From assembly GCA_035041965.1 (NCBI GenBank), contig JAPYMA010003053.1, positions 496,001 to 560,000 of the forward strand: a stretch of 64,000 bases of DNA, in the 5' to 3' direction. Made by a program: the position numbers and the translations under genes. Positions 23,966 through 36,825 of the stretch are shown piece by piece. The first letter of the stretch is position 1. Each line of letters starts with the position of its first letter. The notes beneath the pieces are model-generated. The model did not search any database. It was given only the letters and a program-made list of their open reading frames with translations, and had not been told where the DNA came from. The stretch comes from Anisakis pegreffii. Taxonomy: Eukaryota > Nematoda > Chromadorea > Rhabditida > Anisakidae.

Positions 23966-26900
23966 AAATCAATGAGAGCATAATATTACCAAGACATATT
24001 TTACCTTGAAAACTTGGTTTATGAACAGTTCGGGTCATGAGCAAACTTTCAGGTTACGAGAAAACTCTTGGAACAAATTGTCTTCGTAAACCGATGCTTC
24101 ATTCTATCCATAATAAATGAAAACATTTTAAAAAGCCTATAATAATGAAGGATGTAATATAGTGATAATAAGCATGATAGCTGTAGTGGGATTGGATTAC
24201 AGGCGATTTCAAGCTCGAAGGTAGAGGTGAGGTGGAGTAATAGAGGGTGAGGAGGGGGAAGAGGGCAGGATAATTTAGTGCATGCTCGGGAACCCATGAA
24301 TCAAACCGAATGCATTCGATAAAACTTCGTTGAATGGACGTTCGGATATCAAAACGTTCATAATTGGCTGACACTCTAGAGAACGAAAGTGACACACATC
24401 GTTTCATTAAAAGACAAATGAGAAACTTAGGCGGAGTGCTTCGAGGAAATCTTATTGAGAGCATTCAAGGAGGAGAACATCCACACATCAAATTCGACTA
24501 GATCATCAAATACTCACGCAATAAACTCAGTCATTCCTTCAAGCCACGTTCTATTCTCTGCTCACGATAATGAATAATCGAACGAACGAACGAACACTCT
24601 CTTGACAATTTCTCTCCTCAAAAATCTTGATTCATACACCATCAACACCTACCCGCTAACGCTGTTCATCAGCCGTTTCAAATTAAAATCCGTTTTCAAC
24701 TGGAACCATCAAACATTGTGTTCATTTTTTTTTCGCTGCGTCAACAAAAGAAACATCTCAAAATGACAATACCAATAAAATGAAATTCATAATGACATTT
24801 TTCTCTTAACAATTGTAGACGATAAATTCTTTCGAATACATCCAAAAAAAACAAAACAAAAGACTACAACAACAACAGCAAAGATCAACAATAAAACGAG
24901 AAGCTAGCGAAAAAATTCATCGCTTTTTAACAACTATTCAATTTCAATTCATTTTAAATGGAGTTCACATAAAATAGAATTTTTTAATGGCAAAACTAAA
25001 TTCAAACAACTCAATGCATTATCACTATGGCATATAATCGAATCCTTGATAAAAATATCGAATATAAGTTCAACTCGTGTTCTATTTGACTCTGAACTAT
25101 TTGCACTCCATCGATTCAACACAACAATTGAAGCGTTGCTCTCGAAGTTAAGCACTTGATTGCTTATCGCTGTTCATTTCTTCATCCTTATCACCACATG
25201 ACTTCGATACTTTGTACTACTTTCAACAAGATAAACCCCTTCTACAACTCAGCAATGCCTTCATATTATCAAATCGCCGCACCAATAAACAACTACTATG
25301 AATGTAAACATCAACTGGACGACGCTGAGTGTTGAAACAGATTTCAACTCGTAGATAAAATGAACGATAATAACCGGCTGAACAAGTATACAATTGGACA
25401 GAAATCATAGTTGCTCGGCTCGCTCGGAGTGTGGCGACGCATAGAACGGCAACAAACAGCATTTCGTAAATTTACAGTATTATGCACTAATCACAAATTA
25501 CGAATCCAGTTTGTGAAGAGAGTATTACAATAGCATCAATTTTTAGAGGTGAAGTAATGCCATGCATGACATTCATTTGGCATCTTCATTACTGAAATTA
25601 AGTGAACACAACAATGACATAATGCGCCGAATTGTGGACAATTTGAGAATTTGCTCGATTTTCATATGTGTAAAACCTCAGTGGATGAATGCTACAAAAA
25701 GTCTATCAAAAGATTTTGTGTGAATTTTTGGAGCTGGCAAAGAAATTCATACGAATTGAACGAATTTCATACGATTTCACGCTAGAACGCTTGCAAGATG
25801 GATAGTTCAAGATGATGAGATTCTGTGAAGTCTTTCAGGGAGATTTCGTTCAATAAATAAAACATCTTTTAGATGATGGATGGTTACTTTAACGATGAAA
25901 CATTAAGCAATTTATTGCGGCGATAATTTTTTTTCACTGATAGCATAAACCCACTTTGAGGGTTGAAGTAATTGTAAGAGAAATAGAGCCTAGATATACG
26001 AACGAAAATTCAAATGAAAATGAAATGTCTGATAGTGAATGATTTTCACGAAATGTATTCGATACGTCGATGTAATCATCGTTTTGATTGATCGATAAAA
26101 TTCATGCAGAAAAGCAGAGAGAAATAAATAAATAAATGTTTAAATAATGAATGAAATATGGAAAGTACAAGCCAATCAGTCATCATGCAGACAGATATTA
26201 AACGAATCTGTCGGATCTGAGAGCAAAGAACACAATTTGAATTCGTTAATTCAAAACTTGAATTGGCCAGCAATCGCAAATCATCAATCGAATCTCACTC
26301 TCACAGATCAAAACAAAACTGAAACTGACTGCCAAATCATTGATGAACGTTGTGCAATTGATAACGTCGTGCATGCACACCACCGCCCAAGAGAACCCAA
26401 AAAAGCACTGCACAAATCCAGCTGTCACAAGCGATTTATGAACATGATGAACTCATACCCGAGATAACACCTCATAAAAAAATGTCAATAACTAAACGCA
26501 CTTTCCAGCAATACTAATCACAGCTCTGAACGAGCACATTCTTCATATGCACATTGATCAATCACTAAAAATGCTCGATATGATTGTTTGCGACGGAATC
26601 AATCATCAAAATATTATCTGATAAACCAAACATACAACGAATTCATGTAATAACAGCATTGATAAATGGAAAATTAATCGACGTTTATGAATCTGTAAGC
26701 ATATATCACTTTGAGTGGAATTTTTGAGGTATTACTTTCCATAATCGAATCAGATAATATCATTTTGCAGGGAAACATTGTAAAAACGACTATATAATGC
26801 CGTTATAACGAAATTAAATTTCAGTGTAAATCTTCAGAGGATATTCTACAAGTAACAGAGCACATCTCTTGCAAGCACTCACTAAATAATAAGCAACATA

Positions 26901-27951
26901 GCTAGTAGCTACTAACATAAGTGAATCAATAATTTGTAGGAAGTAATTCATCACGATGAGCAACCACAACAACAACAACAACACCGAAGCTAATAGTGCT
27001 AGCTAGCTAGCGGCTGACTGCTCGTATCCAATATAATGCACGAACAGCTAGCTGAAAGGTTATAAAACTGGATAATCGACTAGATTGTATGGACGGATCG
27101 GATCGATGGATGAATTTATAAATAATCCGTAGTGCTGGGCAATTTCTTTTGCGTAGAATATAGACGATAATCATCACACTAATACTCTCCTCATGACTAT
27201 CATGTGACTTGCTATTTATTAATTCATTATCGTTGATTGGCACCACACGAATGAATAGATCCTTGGGCGTTACTTTCACACCAAATTGAAACATCTTTGC
27301 TTGATGCTTCGACAAACGAATATGGATTGCAAGATTATTAATGAGATGAACCCTTTCCTATAGTTGGTTCTTTTACTATTCATCAGCACAAACCTAAGCG
27401 GTCTGCAATCAGTAAATATGTTTCTTCAGCGAACATATGTTATATGTACCAAAACACGAACTGTCAGCTGATCGCCTGTTGAAAAGATTTTCAAAAACAC
27501 CACATGATATAAGGGATAAAGATAGCAAATACTTCGATCCGGCTTTCTATAGAGTGCGATCATATTGTCATTAATCACATCTGAACAGAACAAAACCAGC
27601 CCAAAAATCAGCCGGTCACTGCGATCAATTGCGCATAATGATTCGAACATACGCTCAAAATCGCTTTCAATCGTCAGGCGTAAACAACAAAATGACATGG
27701 ATGGATCATTGGTTATGAAAGCAAACATGAATGCGCAACATTGCTATTCGGCGTGTTCGTAAATGATAATTAGGCATGAATGTCACATGAGGATAATTTG
27801 AATTGATGCGTAATACCGAATTGAATTGGTACGTACGTAATGGTCGTCGGTTGTCACTGCTGTTGCTGCTGCCGTGAGCGTTGTTGACGTTGAGTGCGAA
27901 AATTGACTCACATCAGATGACGTGTTGAGTTTTCGTTTAGCAAACATAGCA

Positions 27952-27977
27952 ACGACGACGACGACGACGACGACGAC
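27952..27977 (+). repeat. (ACG)n microsatellite
   Basis: About 8.7 uninterrupted copies of the triplet ACG. On the minus strand it sits inside an open frame and would encode a serine run, but no gene is established there. Confidence 0.9.
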
Positions 27978-30900
27978 CATCTGCTGTTACACAACACCAA
28001 GCACTGTTGCTTATGTGTGAAGCGAACAAGTTGACGAATTTTATGATAGCAGACAGCATTTATGAAAACAATTTTGAACGAGATTTCCAGCATTCCACTT
28101 GTTTCAGCATTCCACTTGTTTCGGAGCTGATTGAAGAAACTTTCAAAAATTTCCAGTTTTTCATCTGGAAAGAATCCGGGATAGAACAATGTGATTTTCA
28201 AAGAAATCTAACGCTAATCTTTCATTGAAAACAAATAACACATAGTCTTCGTTCAATGTGTTATATGTGCAGCAAGCATAGCAGAGAATATTTAGTCGTG
28301 CGAGATCATTTAGATCGTTGAGTGCTTATTGACTTGAGTCAAGTAGTTGGAATTTTCAGGATGTGATGGTGAAGATGCGAAAACAATTCCGTTGGTTGCA
28401 TAAACAGAGGCTGAAAGGTTTCCGTTTGCGTGCAAGTGAAATGTAATCATACGAACTACGAGTGATCCAATCCATCCCTCAAATAACAACTAATTCAATT
28501 CATTTTCACATTAAGCAATCCGTTTCATCCATTCTTTGTAACAATACAAACATCCATTGAACACAAATAATAGGTTGTGATGATTGAATTGAGTGCACTA
28601 GGGGATGAACGATGTGAACGCAGTTATCGTGTAATTTTTTCATGGAGGCATTTATGCTGAGTTCACCAGCCGTTACGGATTGTTTGACGAGGATTTCAAC
28701 TTGCAAAAATTTTCCACATCACTCTCGCATCTCTTAAAAAAATCTTCTCTACGATTCGACATTTACACGTACGGAATTATAGACAATATAATTTTGCTGT
28801 CGTTGAATGATTTCCAATTCATTGAACGGTTGAAGTTAACAGCTTGATCCGTATTGATGATACGATAACTCTTCGTCATGCAAAAGGTTACGAATTTTGG
28901 TCTCTTTTCAGATTAAGTCTTCACCTGCCTGCTCATATGAATGTGAAAGGTATCACTCCTTCTCAAAACATTCCGCACTTATTTGCTGAGATTTCACTGT
29001 TCACTGAAATTAATCTCATATAAAACCAAAACGCTTCGATGCATTCATCACTCATAGGTAAATGTAGACATTCGCACTATTCGTTGACTAACTTGAATTC
29101 ACTGAAATACTTCAGCAAATACAATAAATGGTACACTGTTTACATTGGTACCGTTATAATTCACTGAAATAGGGGTGAAATATGCAAGTATTATACAATA
29201 ATAATGGCAATACCAATGATAATAAGTTGAAAGTTATTGTTTTTCATATCTGCGATAGCAACAAGATCGTGTTCGTCACTGATTCACACCTAAACGAAAC
29301 CAGAGCGTGATATCATCGTGATTGTTTGGAGTGCACAAACGGATTTTAACGAATACAACAAAAGAAACGAATTTTTTGGTGAACTGGAAAGCAAGTTTAC
29401 AAATAATGACGATTATTTTGTTGAGTAATTGTTGTTGAAATCACTTTGCAACAAACAATGCACATAACCACCTAAAAGACGCCATTGAAATGATTGCTGC
29501 AGGAATGCGGCGGCGCACTCACTGAGATGAGAGCAGATGTTTGAAGAAATGAGCAAAATTTAAGCATTAGACAGCAGCAATTTGAACGACGAGTCACATC
29601 TCTTTGTCACCACTAACGATCATGCTGAGTTGAGCAGAGCAAGTTTCTTTGTTGTTTTTTTTTTGAAAGCATCATGGACAAATTTTAAATGATTCAGCAT
29701 GATTGTGTAAAATATCATAAAAAGTGTTTGCCATTTAAGAATATCGACCAATTATTTTCTCAGTACCGAGATCGGTATCAATACCACCGGTATTGTTTTT
29801 CAATACCGATACGACATTGCCATTGAAAAGCAACGCTTGAAATATAGAAATGTGACCTGTTCAAAACATTCTACTTGAGCCAATTTGTTCATAATTGTTC
29901 AGAAAACGTAATTTATTTAACAAATCACTCACCAAAGCTCAAGAAATTCAACAAAACCGAAAAATAGATATGATTATTTGGGTATAAATCTATCCGAATG
30001 GATGTGAATCATTCTGAAAAAAAGGATATGAATCTTTTCGAAAACCTCCACGACTGAATATGACCAAACCAGCTATGCCGCACTTAGACGCTTACTGCTC
30101 AGCAGATTATAATGCCGCAAGATTTCGCTGGACCAGAAAAACACCGTCCGGAATTAGCGTAATTGTTTGCACAAAAAAATGAAGGATCCGGAATTTTTCT
30201 AAAGAATAGCCCATTAAATTCAGCATTATTACGATTTATCCAACGCCCCATGTTCAGTTCGACGAATGCACGAAGAAACCAAGCCAATTAAGGTCATATT
30301 GTGAGCATGACAGATTAATTGAAGGCTGTTATGGACACTTGAGAATATTCAAAAGTTCAATCCTTACATATATGTCTTATCCATGCATTTCTTCAAAACC
30401 TGCTAATTTGCATCATTCTTCAAATTTTAAATGTATCATTCACTCAACCCTCAATCAGCCGCCATCAAATAAATTAGCATCATAAAGATTAATGACCAAT
30501 TTCACATTTAGGAAAATACATTGTGCAAGGCAGAAAACGATCGCAATAACTAATTATTGTTTGCGTTTAATCGCGCAGAAATGTTTTGCATTGCGCATAG
30601 ACTACTTCAATTGTTATCGATTAAAGAAGGTTTGTTCAATAAAAAATATTGGTTGATTGTAATCTGGAAAACGAACTGAATTAAATTCGGAAATCAGATG
30701 AGGACAACGAAACGAATGCCACCTAGACACAACATTCCAAGGAATGATTTCGGAAGAAGAATTATCAAAAAGATCACTTATTAGATCTCTGGATTTCGAT
30801 ATTAATCTTATTCATGATTGTCCACCTAGCGTGACTCCTTTGCTGCATGGAATTGACTGCATTCGATAGTGTTTAATCGTAAATAATTATTTTCAATCTA

Positions 30901-31213
30901 TGAAAACAATGAAAGAAGTCCCATTTTCATTCGTATAGTCAAAAAATTAGCGATAACAAACCGGTCCAACGTTCCTTTAACCATCTCGCCATTATTATCG
31001 CTTATTCACAGAGTGGTTTGATTCTATGGATTTGAATTAACTTTAAAAAATTGGATTGTTTATTTAAGAACACCTGTCTTATGGAACCATGTTTAATTTC
31101 ATATGTACGCAGTTGTGACTGCGTGTGGATAAAATGTTCGCAAATTTTATTCACAATCGGAAATAGGAAAGCTACCGGAGTCGTTTTCATCTATATCTCT
31201 AATGAGAGCGCCG

Positions 31214-31219
31214 AAAAAA
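31214..31219 (-). terminator. RNA polymerase III terminator of the initiator tRNA
   Basis: A run of six T on the minus strand starts four bases after the tRNA 3' end, the usual polymerase III stop. Confidence 0.85.
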
Positions 31220-31222
31220 GAA

Positions 31223-31294
31223 TAGCAGCGAGTGGTTTCGATCCACCGACCTCTGGGTTATGGGCCCAGCACGCTTCCACTGCGCCACGCTGCT
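31223..31294 (-). tRNA. Initiator tRNA-Met (CAT)
   Basis: This 72-nt minus-strand gene starts AGCAGCGTGGCGCAGTGG and ends ACCACTCGCTGCTA. The 7-bp acceptor stem AGCAGCG/CGCTGCT is perfect and the discriminator is A. The D arm carries the A box (TGGCGCAGTGG). The anticodon arm TGGGC-CCATAAC-CCA contains the three G:C pairs typical of initiators and anticodon CAT. The T arm holds GGATCGAAACC, with the A at position 54 and the AUCG-type T loop that mark eukaryotic initiators rather than elongator tRNA-Met. No intron is present. It supplies the methionyl tRNA used by eIF2 at start codons. Confidence 0.97.
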
Positions 31295-34260
31295 GACCAC
31301 TTCATCTAAGAGCAAAGTGCTCTATGTAACTGACCCTGTCCTCACGATAAAAAAAATGACGTGATCATTTGAACAGGACTGAACTTTCCATGAATCAGAA
31401 AAGGTCACGCGTGGCAACTTTTGGAATTAATTTTGAGCAGTGAACTAGCCAGAAATTCATGCATATGAGTATCCAAATGAAAATGCATATCATGCGAAAC
31501 CTAAACGACTATTTTCTTTCATTAACTATCAAGTAGTTTATCAAGCGAACACACTCTGCCACTAAATTACTCGGAGCTGCCCTGATAACTTTCATTAGTG
31601 CATATGATAGCCAGAAAGAAAGAGTGCTAGCAACTGACTTCCGAAGTCTATAAATCGTTAAAATATTACCTTCTTGAGTATCTGTCTATTATTACTGAGA
31701 ATCACTAACAACATTGAATGAATAATAAAATTCACTTAAATATTCAGCAAGCTAAAAGGCCCTTAGGCAGACCACGTACAAGTTGAGACGAACCATTCGT
31801 CAGATTGCTCGTTCCGTGATGGAAAAGGTTTGCACATAATAGAGAAACATGAAAATCGATTGACCTGCGCCCTCAGCTCGCAAGCTAATCGCAAGATAAT
31901 TCAGCAAGCTATCAGCTAGAACCGCATTCCTCTGAATTGGTATCACTGAATCACATGGAACGAATATATGACGTGAATGGCATGATGAATCAGATGCATT
32001 AATGAGCAGTCATCATTGCATAATTCGGTCACTTCACTCATTCAACAGAACACATTGTTTGAATCGCTAATTATCAATTTTCAGTTAAGTTTGTCTCTGT
32101 AATATCGGCCGAGTTCAATGGTTACCTTGAACTGTGCGTGAAACGGCATTTATGCTAAAGATGCGGCTGATTGCATAATAATGATTCATCATTAAAAGCT
32201 TAATCTAGTTCAATTCTCCGTTTGCTTCACTATCCGTTCCAAATCAGAACACAGCACACAAACGATATCCGTGTCCAATTATCATCGAAACAACAAGTGA
32301 AGGTCGTCGTCGTCGTCGTGATTTGAATATGTCAAAAACCGGTTGCTGCGATGCGATCTGATCAGAGTTTGGAATCGTAAGATTTCTTTCAATGACCACC
32401 AAGCGAACACCCAATTATGGAGAAAATTTTAAACATCAGTCGATTTTCGATGGCGATCACCGAAGTTCGGTTTGCCGACGGCACCCATCGGTCAGTCCAA
32501 TTCGGAGGCCCCCGAGTTTCGGTGGTGCCTTGCGGTGCCTACCGACTCATTTCTAGATCTGATACAAGTTCAGTTGTAAAACTGCTGTTTTGTTTTATTT
32601 GATGCACAATGAGGTGTAAAACACAGCTCGCTTTATCGTCGTCCCATGCAAAAAATAGACTAATCATAAGTTCCGTAAAAAAATGGTTGACGACGACGAA
32701 TGATTTCGCGATGCTGCTGAATCGATTTGATTGCTGGATATTCATGCTTATATGTTGATTTCACTGCGATCGTTTGTGTGTGGACATGCCATTATCGTGA
32801 GCAAATTGATTGAGAACGCCATCGCAGATCAACTCAGTTTCGCATAAAATTGGAATCACTTGAGATGGATTAAAATTTTAGACCTGAATTAAAACTGATT
32901 TGGTACTCTCTCTGAACTGATGTTTGCTTTTTGTTGATATCATGTTATAAGGCATGCAGTGTGGATGAAAACGTAACTAACTGAAGCAGACCCATTGAAA
33001 TTGTACGATCATTTCACTGATTTAATGGCGAAAGGAAATTTTTGAAAAGGATGGTTATATCAAGTGCATCATCGGCCATCATCGCCTGGGATGGTTATAT
33101 CAAGTGCTTATGAGTGAATCTACATCGCGTTCGGCATTTGAATCAGAGCTAGCGTTTGAAATGTTAAAATTGTTTGCTGTCGTGTAATACCAATCACTTT
33201 CTTAGAATGTGAAATCATCATGATGAATACAAAAAAAATTTATTGCCAATCCACATGAATTGTCTAAAAAAATGAGATCACGTTTGCAATCAACGGATCA
33301 CTTGAATGATCGGAAGATACACCGTTATATGAATAAAGCCGGAGCCAGCACAAACCAAAAAAAGTGGAACTGGTCACGGAACTGCGACGATTCATCTGAA
33401 AGGATTGGTTGGATTCTGATAAAATCCGTTTGTGTCGAACGACTGGTGCACTGGTGACGGCTGCACTGGTGATTCATCGTCGAATTGTCTGGCGTATTTT
33501 TGCGACGATTGATTCTAAAAGAACTATCAAATTATCACTTTTGAATCAATCACCATTATTTCCACGCATCATTTACAAAAAAAAAAACAAAGCAAAAACA
33601 ATGAAATGAACAATTTTGACAACCGGTTGCAATTGTTTACAAATTGATTGATGACATTGCATGACAATTGATTGATGACATTGCGATTAACGTTTCGAAA
33701 TTTTTGATAAAGAATGAAAAGTTTCAGACTGATTCATTTTTCTATCCAAAATCAACTTCTTGATTGTGTAATGTCGTCGTCATTCCATCAATCAAACAAA
33801 TTTTTCAACATTTCGAACGCTGACAATACGGACTGGTAACAAATGGTACCGACAACGCTACAGAAAATACTATCTTTTACGCTATTCTGAACTAAACACA
33901 TCGATCTTTCGCTCCTATCAGCTAATGTAAATCTAATATGAACCAATGATTTCGATAAGTATTGTGAATAATCTAATACGTCTAAATAATCTAAATAATA
34001 ATCTAAATCTAATACGATAATGCATCAAATAGGCTGGTGTAAAAACTATATTTTCGTTTCGAACAACCCTCTTAAGTTTCACCTAAAATGCAAACCGTCT
34101 CGATTTCCACAGTCTTCCAAAACTGCATGAAAACAATAGTTTCAGAGTGCTACATTCATGGTTTTATGATTGTTTCATTCTGAGCCAATTTGTTTGCCTT
34201 TCATTATGATGACTTGTACTGAGATCAAATACAGAGGTGAAGACTGATTCGATGCATCGA
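31295..34260. other. Intergenic stretch between tRNA-Met and the K2P channel
   Basis: No protein gene is supported. A GC-rich island stands out at 32455-32555 (see findings). Short direct repeats occur at 33641-33684 (AATTGATTGATGACATTGC twice, 24 bp apart) and near 33050-33110 (GGGATGGTTATATCAAGTGC twice). A (GTC)n run lies near 32304-32320. Confidence 0.45.
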
Positions 34261-36825
34261 TTAGGAGAAGTGAATTCGCGCAATTTCAACCTCGTTCACA
34301 ATTGTGGATTTGTCATCATCTCTGCCCTGTGGATCCACATACGTGTCGTCTTTAACCAAAAAGAATCGACTTAAATTCAGTTGCTGTACATCGTAGAGGG
34401 TGGCCAGGAATAGCATCATACAACTCAGACCAAATAGTAAGTACACTGAAATTGATAAAGCTATCATCACTATCGCCAAAAAACGTCGTGAAGATGCTAT
34501 CTTCGTAAAAGTGACTGTTTTGCTGAACCCTGTGAAGAATTTTCGCTAGGAGTTCTCTTGAAATTTACGACTCTTGAATTCCATCATGTGAGCGTTTTCA
34601 TTCGAAATGATGTCTGATTTGCCGTCATTTCCAGTTCATTTCAGCGAAATGGAATATGAAATTGGAGACATGCGCTAAACTGCAGAACGTTCCCATAAAA
34701 TCGACGAACCTGTTGCAACAACTTTATAAAACGCCCTAAACGGCTGATCTGGCTGATCACCAGGCACATACTCGCCTGCAATTATTTCAAATGTAACAAT
34801 AAGAATAGGCAACATTCTGTTTCAAAGCAACACACGTTTCGAGTTAACACAGCAGATATCGGTCACGTACGCAAATCCTTGTGGTGAACTATTTTACGGT
34901 GTAGAGATGTACTTTTTATGGTGTAGAAATCAGTTGTGAGTTATGACGATAATTTCCTGATTTACGGGGGCCACAGCGGGAGCCACGCGGTAGCAAGTAA
35001 TTTTCTGAGAATAGGGGCTCTCACTGGGGGTTCTGAGCAAACTGTCGTGATGATTCAAACTCCAGAGGGGATCTTCACGCTGGAAAGGTGGGGATAAGTC
35101 TAAATTCGCAACGTTCTGGTGGATAACTGCATGAACAGAAACAGAATTTATGGACTACCTAAATTCACACATGAACTGTAATGAATACTTCAGTGAGCAA
35201 CGAAAAAACTCACCAAGTCCAATGGTTGTTAGTGAGACAAAGCAATAATAAATAGCATCTAAAAATGTCCAATCCTTTTCGATTTGAGTGAAAATATACG
35301 ACGGAATCAGCAGAACAAACACAAGCAGTAATGCACTCACGAATCCCAAGTGGAATAGCTGAAAATAAAAATTCCTTGAAATATCCTTTATATTCACATT
35401 GAATTGTTCTTTTCCAGATCAGAAAATGTAACTAATTCACGTCGAAGTGTTGCTGAATTTCTTATGAAACCATTAGAAGCACAATGAAAAGCACACTGCT
35501 CAAAACGTATCCGTTGACAGTGCGAGAGATTCTTGCCCAAAAAATTGGTCTAGATGAAGGGTGACTGCTAGGGACATAGTCGAATGTATAATCTACCTGT
35601 ATTTGACCAGCATGAAACAGATGTCCAAGACGTGCGTTCAGCTTGCCACGTAGCCACGCACTTGGCTGTTTCAATCGAGCCACCAGGGCGGATAAAAGTG
35701 CTAGCGTTAGCGGGATTCCCACAACGCAATAGATTATTGTAAAGAATTTACCCGCAGGCGTTCGAGGTGTCATTGTACCGTATCCTATAAATGATTTCAT
35801 TATTTATCAAGCTATTTTTTGATACCACAATACAAAATGATCTCGTTACATATGGAATTGCTCATTGATACAACAATAGGCTCATTTCCGTAGGCATTCC
35901 ATCTGAACTTCAAGGTACCAGTACCCACAGGTTTGCCCGGTAACATATGAATTTCTTTGCAGCATTCAATTGCTCAGAATCTCTACTTTCAGAAAAACAT
36001 ATATTTTGCCGAGCGATTTTGCTTTCTTGAAGAGATATAGCTATTTTCTCAAAGATATACGGTTTGCCATTTATATCCAGCGCATACTTAGCGATCAAAA
36101 TCTGGTATTTAGAGGTGAGAAAGAGTCATTATGTAAGAATGCGAATAGAATCTTACCAACAGTACTTATGAGAGCGCCAGCGAAGAAGAATGCTTGTCCG
36201 AATCCCCAATTCGGCTCATTCGTAATATTTTTCTCAGTCCAAATTCCTTTGAGAGCCATCACTCGAATATCAGCGAACAGTTGATCTATATCCCTTTCTG
36301 AAACAACGATTCCTTATCATCCTCGAACTATCGTGAGACTGCTTATCCGGCGTGTACTCGTTAAATGAAATTCTTAATTCAGATCTCATAAAAATGAACG
36401 TCTCTTAAATCAGCCGCTACACCAGTGCTTCAATCAATCATATTTATTCAGTTCCATAAACTGAGCTCTACGTTTAGCTGATAAACTTGTTCAAATGAAC
36501 ATTGAAACGGTTATGTTCTCTCAATCGCAATACGGTAGCAAAAACGTGGCATATACTTAGAATCTACCCCATATTTTTCTTCAAGCTAAAACTTCAAACC
36601 CTCGAATCCGGCTTCCATAAGAACATTATTCCAGTGTGCTCTAAACTCCTGATATGTCTGCATGTCCAGATCTTCAGCTGGTCCTTCGATTCGAACGAAG
36701 ACCGCAGCCCCAATTAACAAATAGAAGAACATCACTATAAATCCAATAGCTAAACGCATGTTCGTTTCACGAATTTGCCATGGAGATGCGTTCAGCTGAT
36801 CGACCAGCTGAAAGTGTTCGTGCAT
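34261..36825 (-). CDS. Two-pore-domain potassium channel, TWIK (KCNK1/6)-like, 6 exons
   Basis: This is a K2P leak channel subunit of the plasma membrane. Exons: 36825-36600, 36297-36157, 35784-35597, 35358-35214, 34775-34710, 34445-34261; all phases agree and give 316 aa, close to KCNK1. In order: TM1 (about 25-45, [20 protein letters not shown]), an extracellular cap helix region ([17 protein letters not shown]), pore 1 with filter TVGYG at 121-125, TM2 ([17 protein letters not shown]), TM3 ([19 protein letters not shown]), pore 2 with TIGLGEY at 230-236, TM4 ([18 protein letters not shown]) and a short acidic cytosolic tail. TIGLG in the second pore, in place of TIGFG, is the TWIK hallmark, as is LIPSYIF-x6-DW before it. 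Both filters are split by phase-1 introns after the middle glycine codon's first base. Nematodes carry dozens of twk genes, so no one-to-one name is given. The first donor (GTTTGA) is unusual but gives the right frame. Confidence 0.93.
35905..36110 (+). repeat. Decayed copy of the 408-bp repeat inside a K2P intron
   Basis: Within the intron between channel exons 2 and 3 the plus strand reads CAGGTTTGCCCGGTAACATA, then GCAGCATTCAATTGCTCAG, a segment with TTTGCCGAGCGATTTTGCTTT, and GAAGAGATATAGCTATTTTC. The same order of blocks occurs in the array at 1204-4215, especially the older units near 3916-4100. It shows the family is dispersed and can insert into genes. It is oriented antisense to the channel transcript. 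Confidence 0.75.

Larger units (their letters stand above)
23966..31222. other. Long gene-poor stretch
   Basis: No gene is firmly supported. Minus-strand frames at 27007-27315, 27426-27728 and 27908-28201 are next to one another and have fairly balanced composition (for example ERMFESLCAIDRSDRLIFGL and FFPDEKLEIFESFFNQL), so a divergent gene is possible, but no domain or splice chain was found. Other content: a polypurine tract at 24217-24270, (CGAA)n near 24577-24594, a 17-bp tandem duplication AGCATTCCACTTGTTTC near 28090-28125, and the (ACG)n run at 27952. Confidence 0.45.

Noticed and set aside
24571..24596. (CGAA)n run and other short simple repeats (8824-8840, 13971-13992)
   Set aside because: Ordinary microsatellite-like tracts with no further structure.
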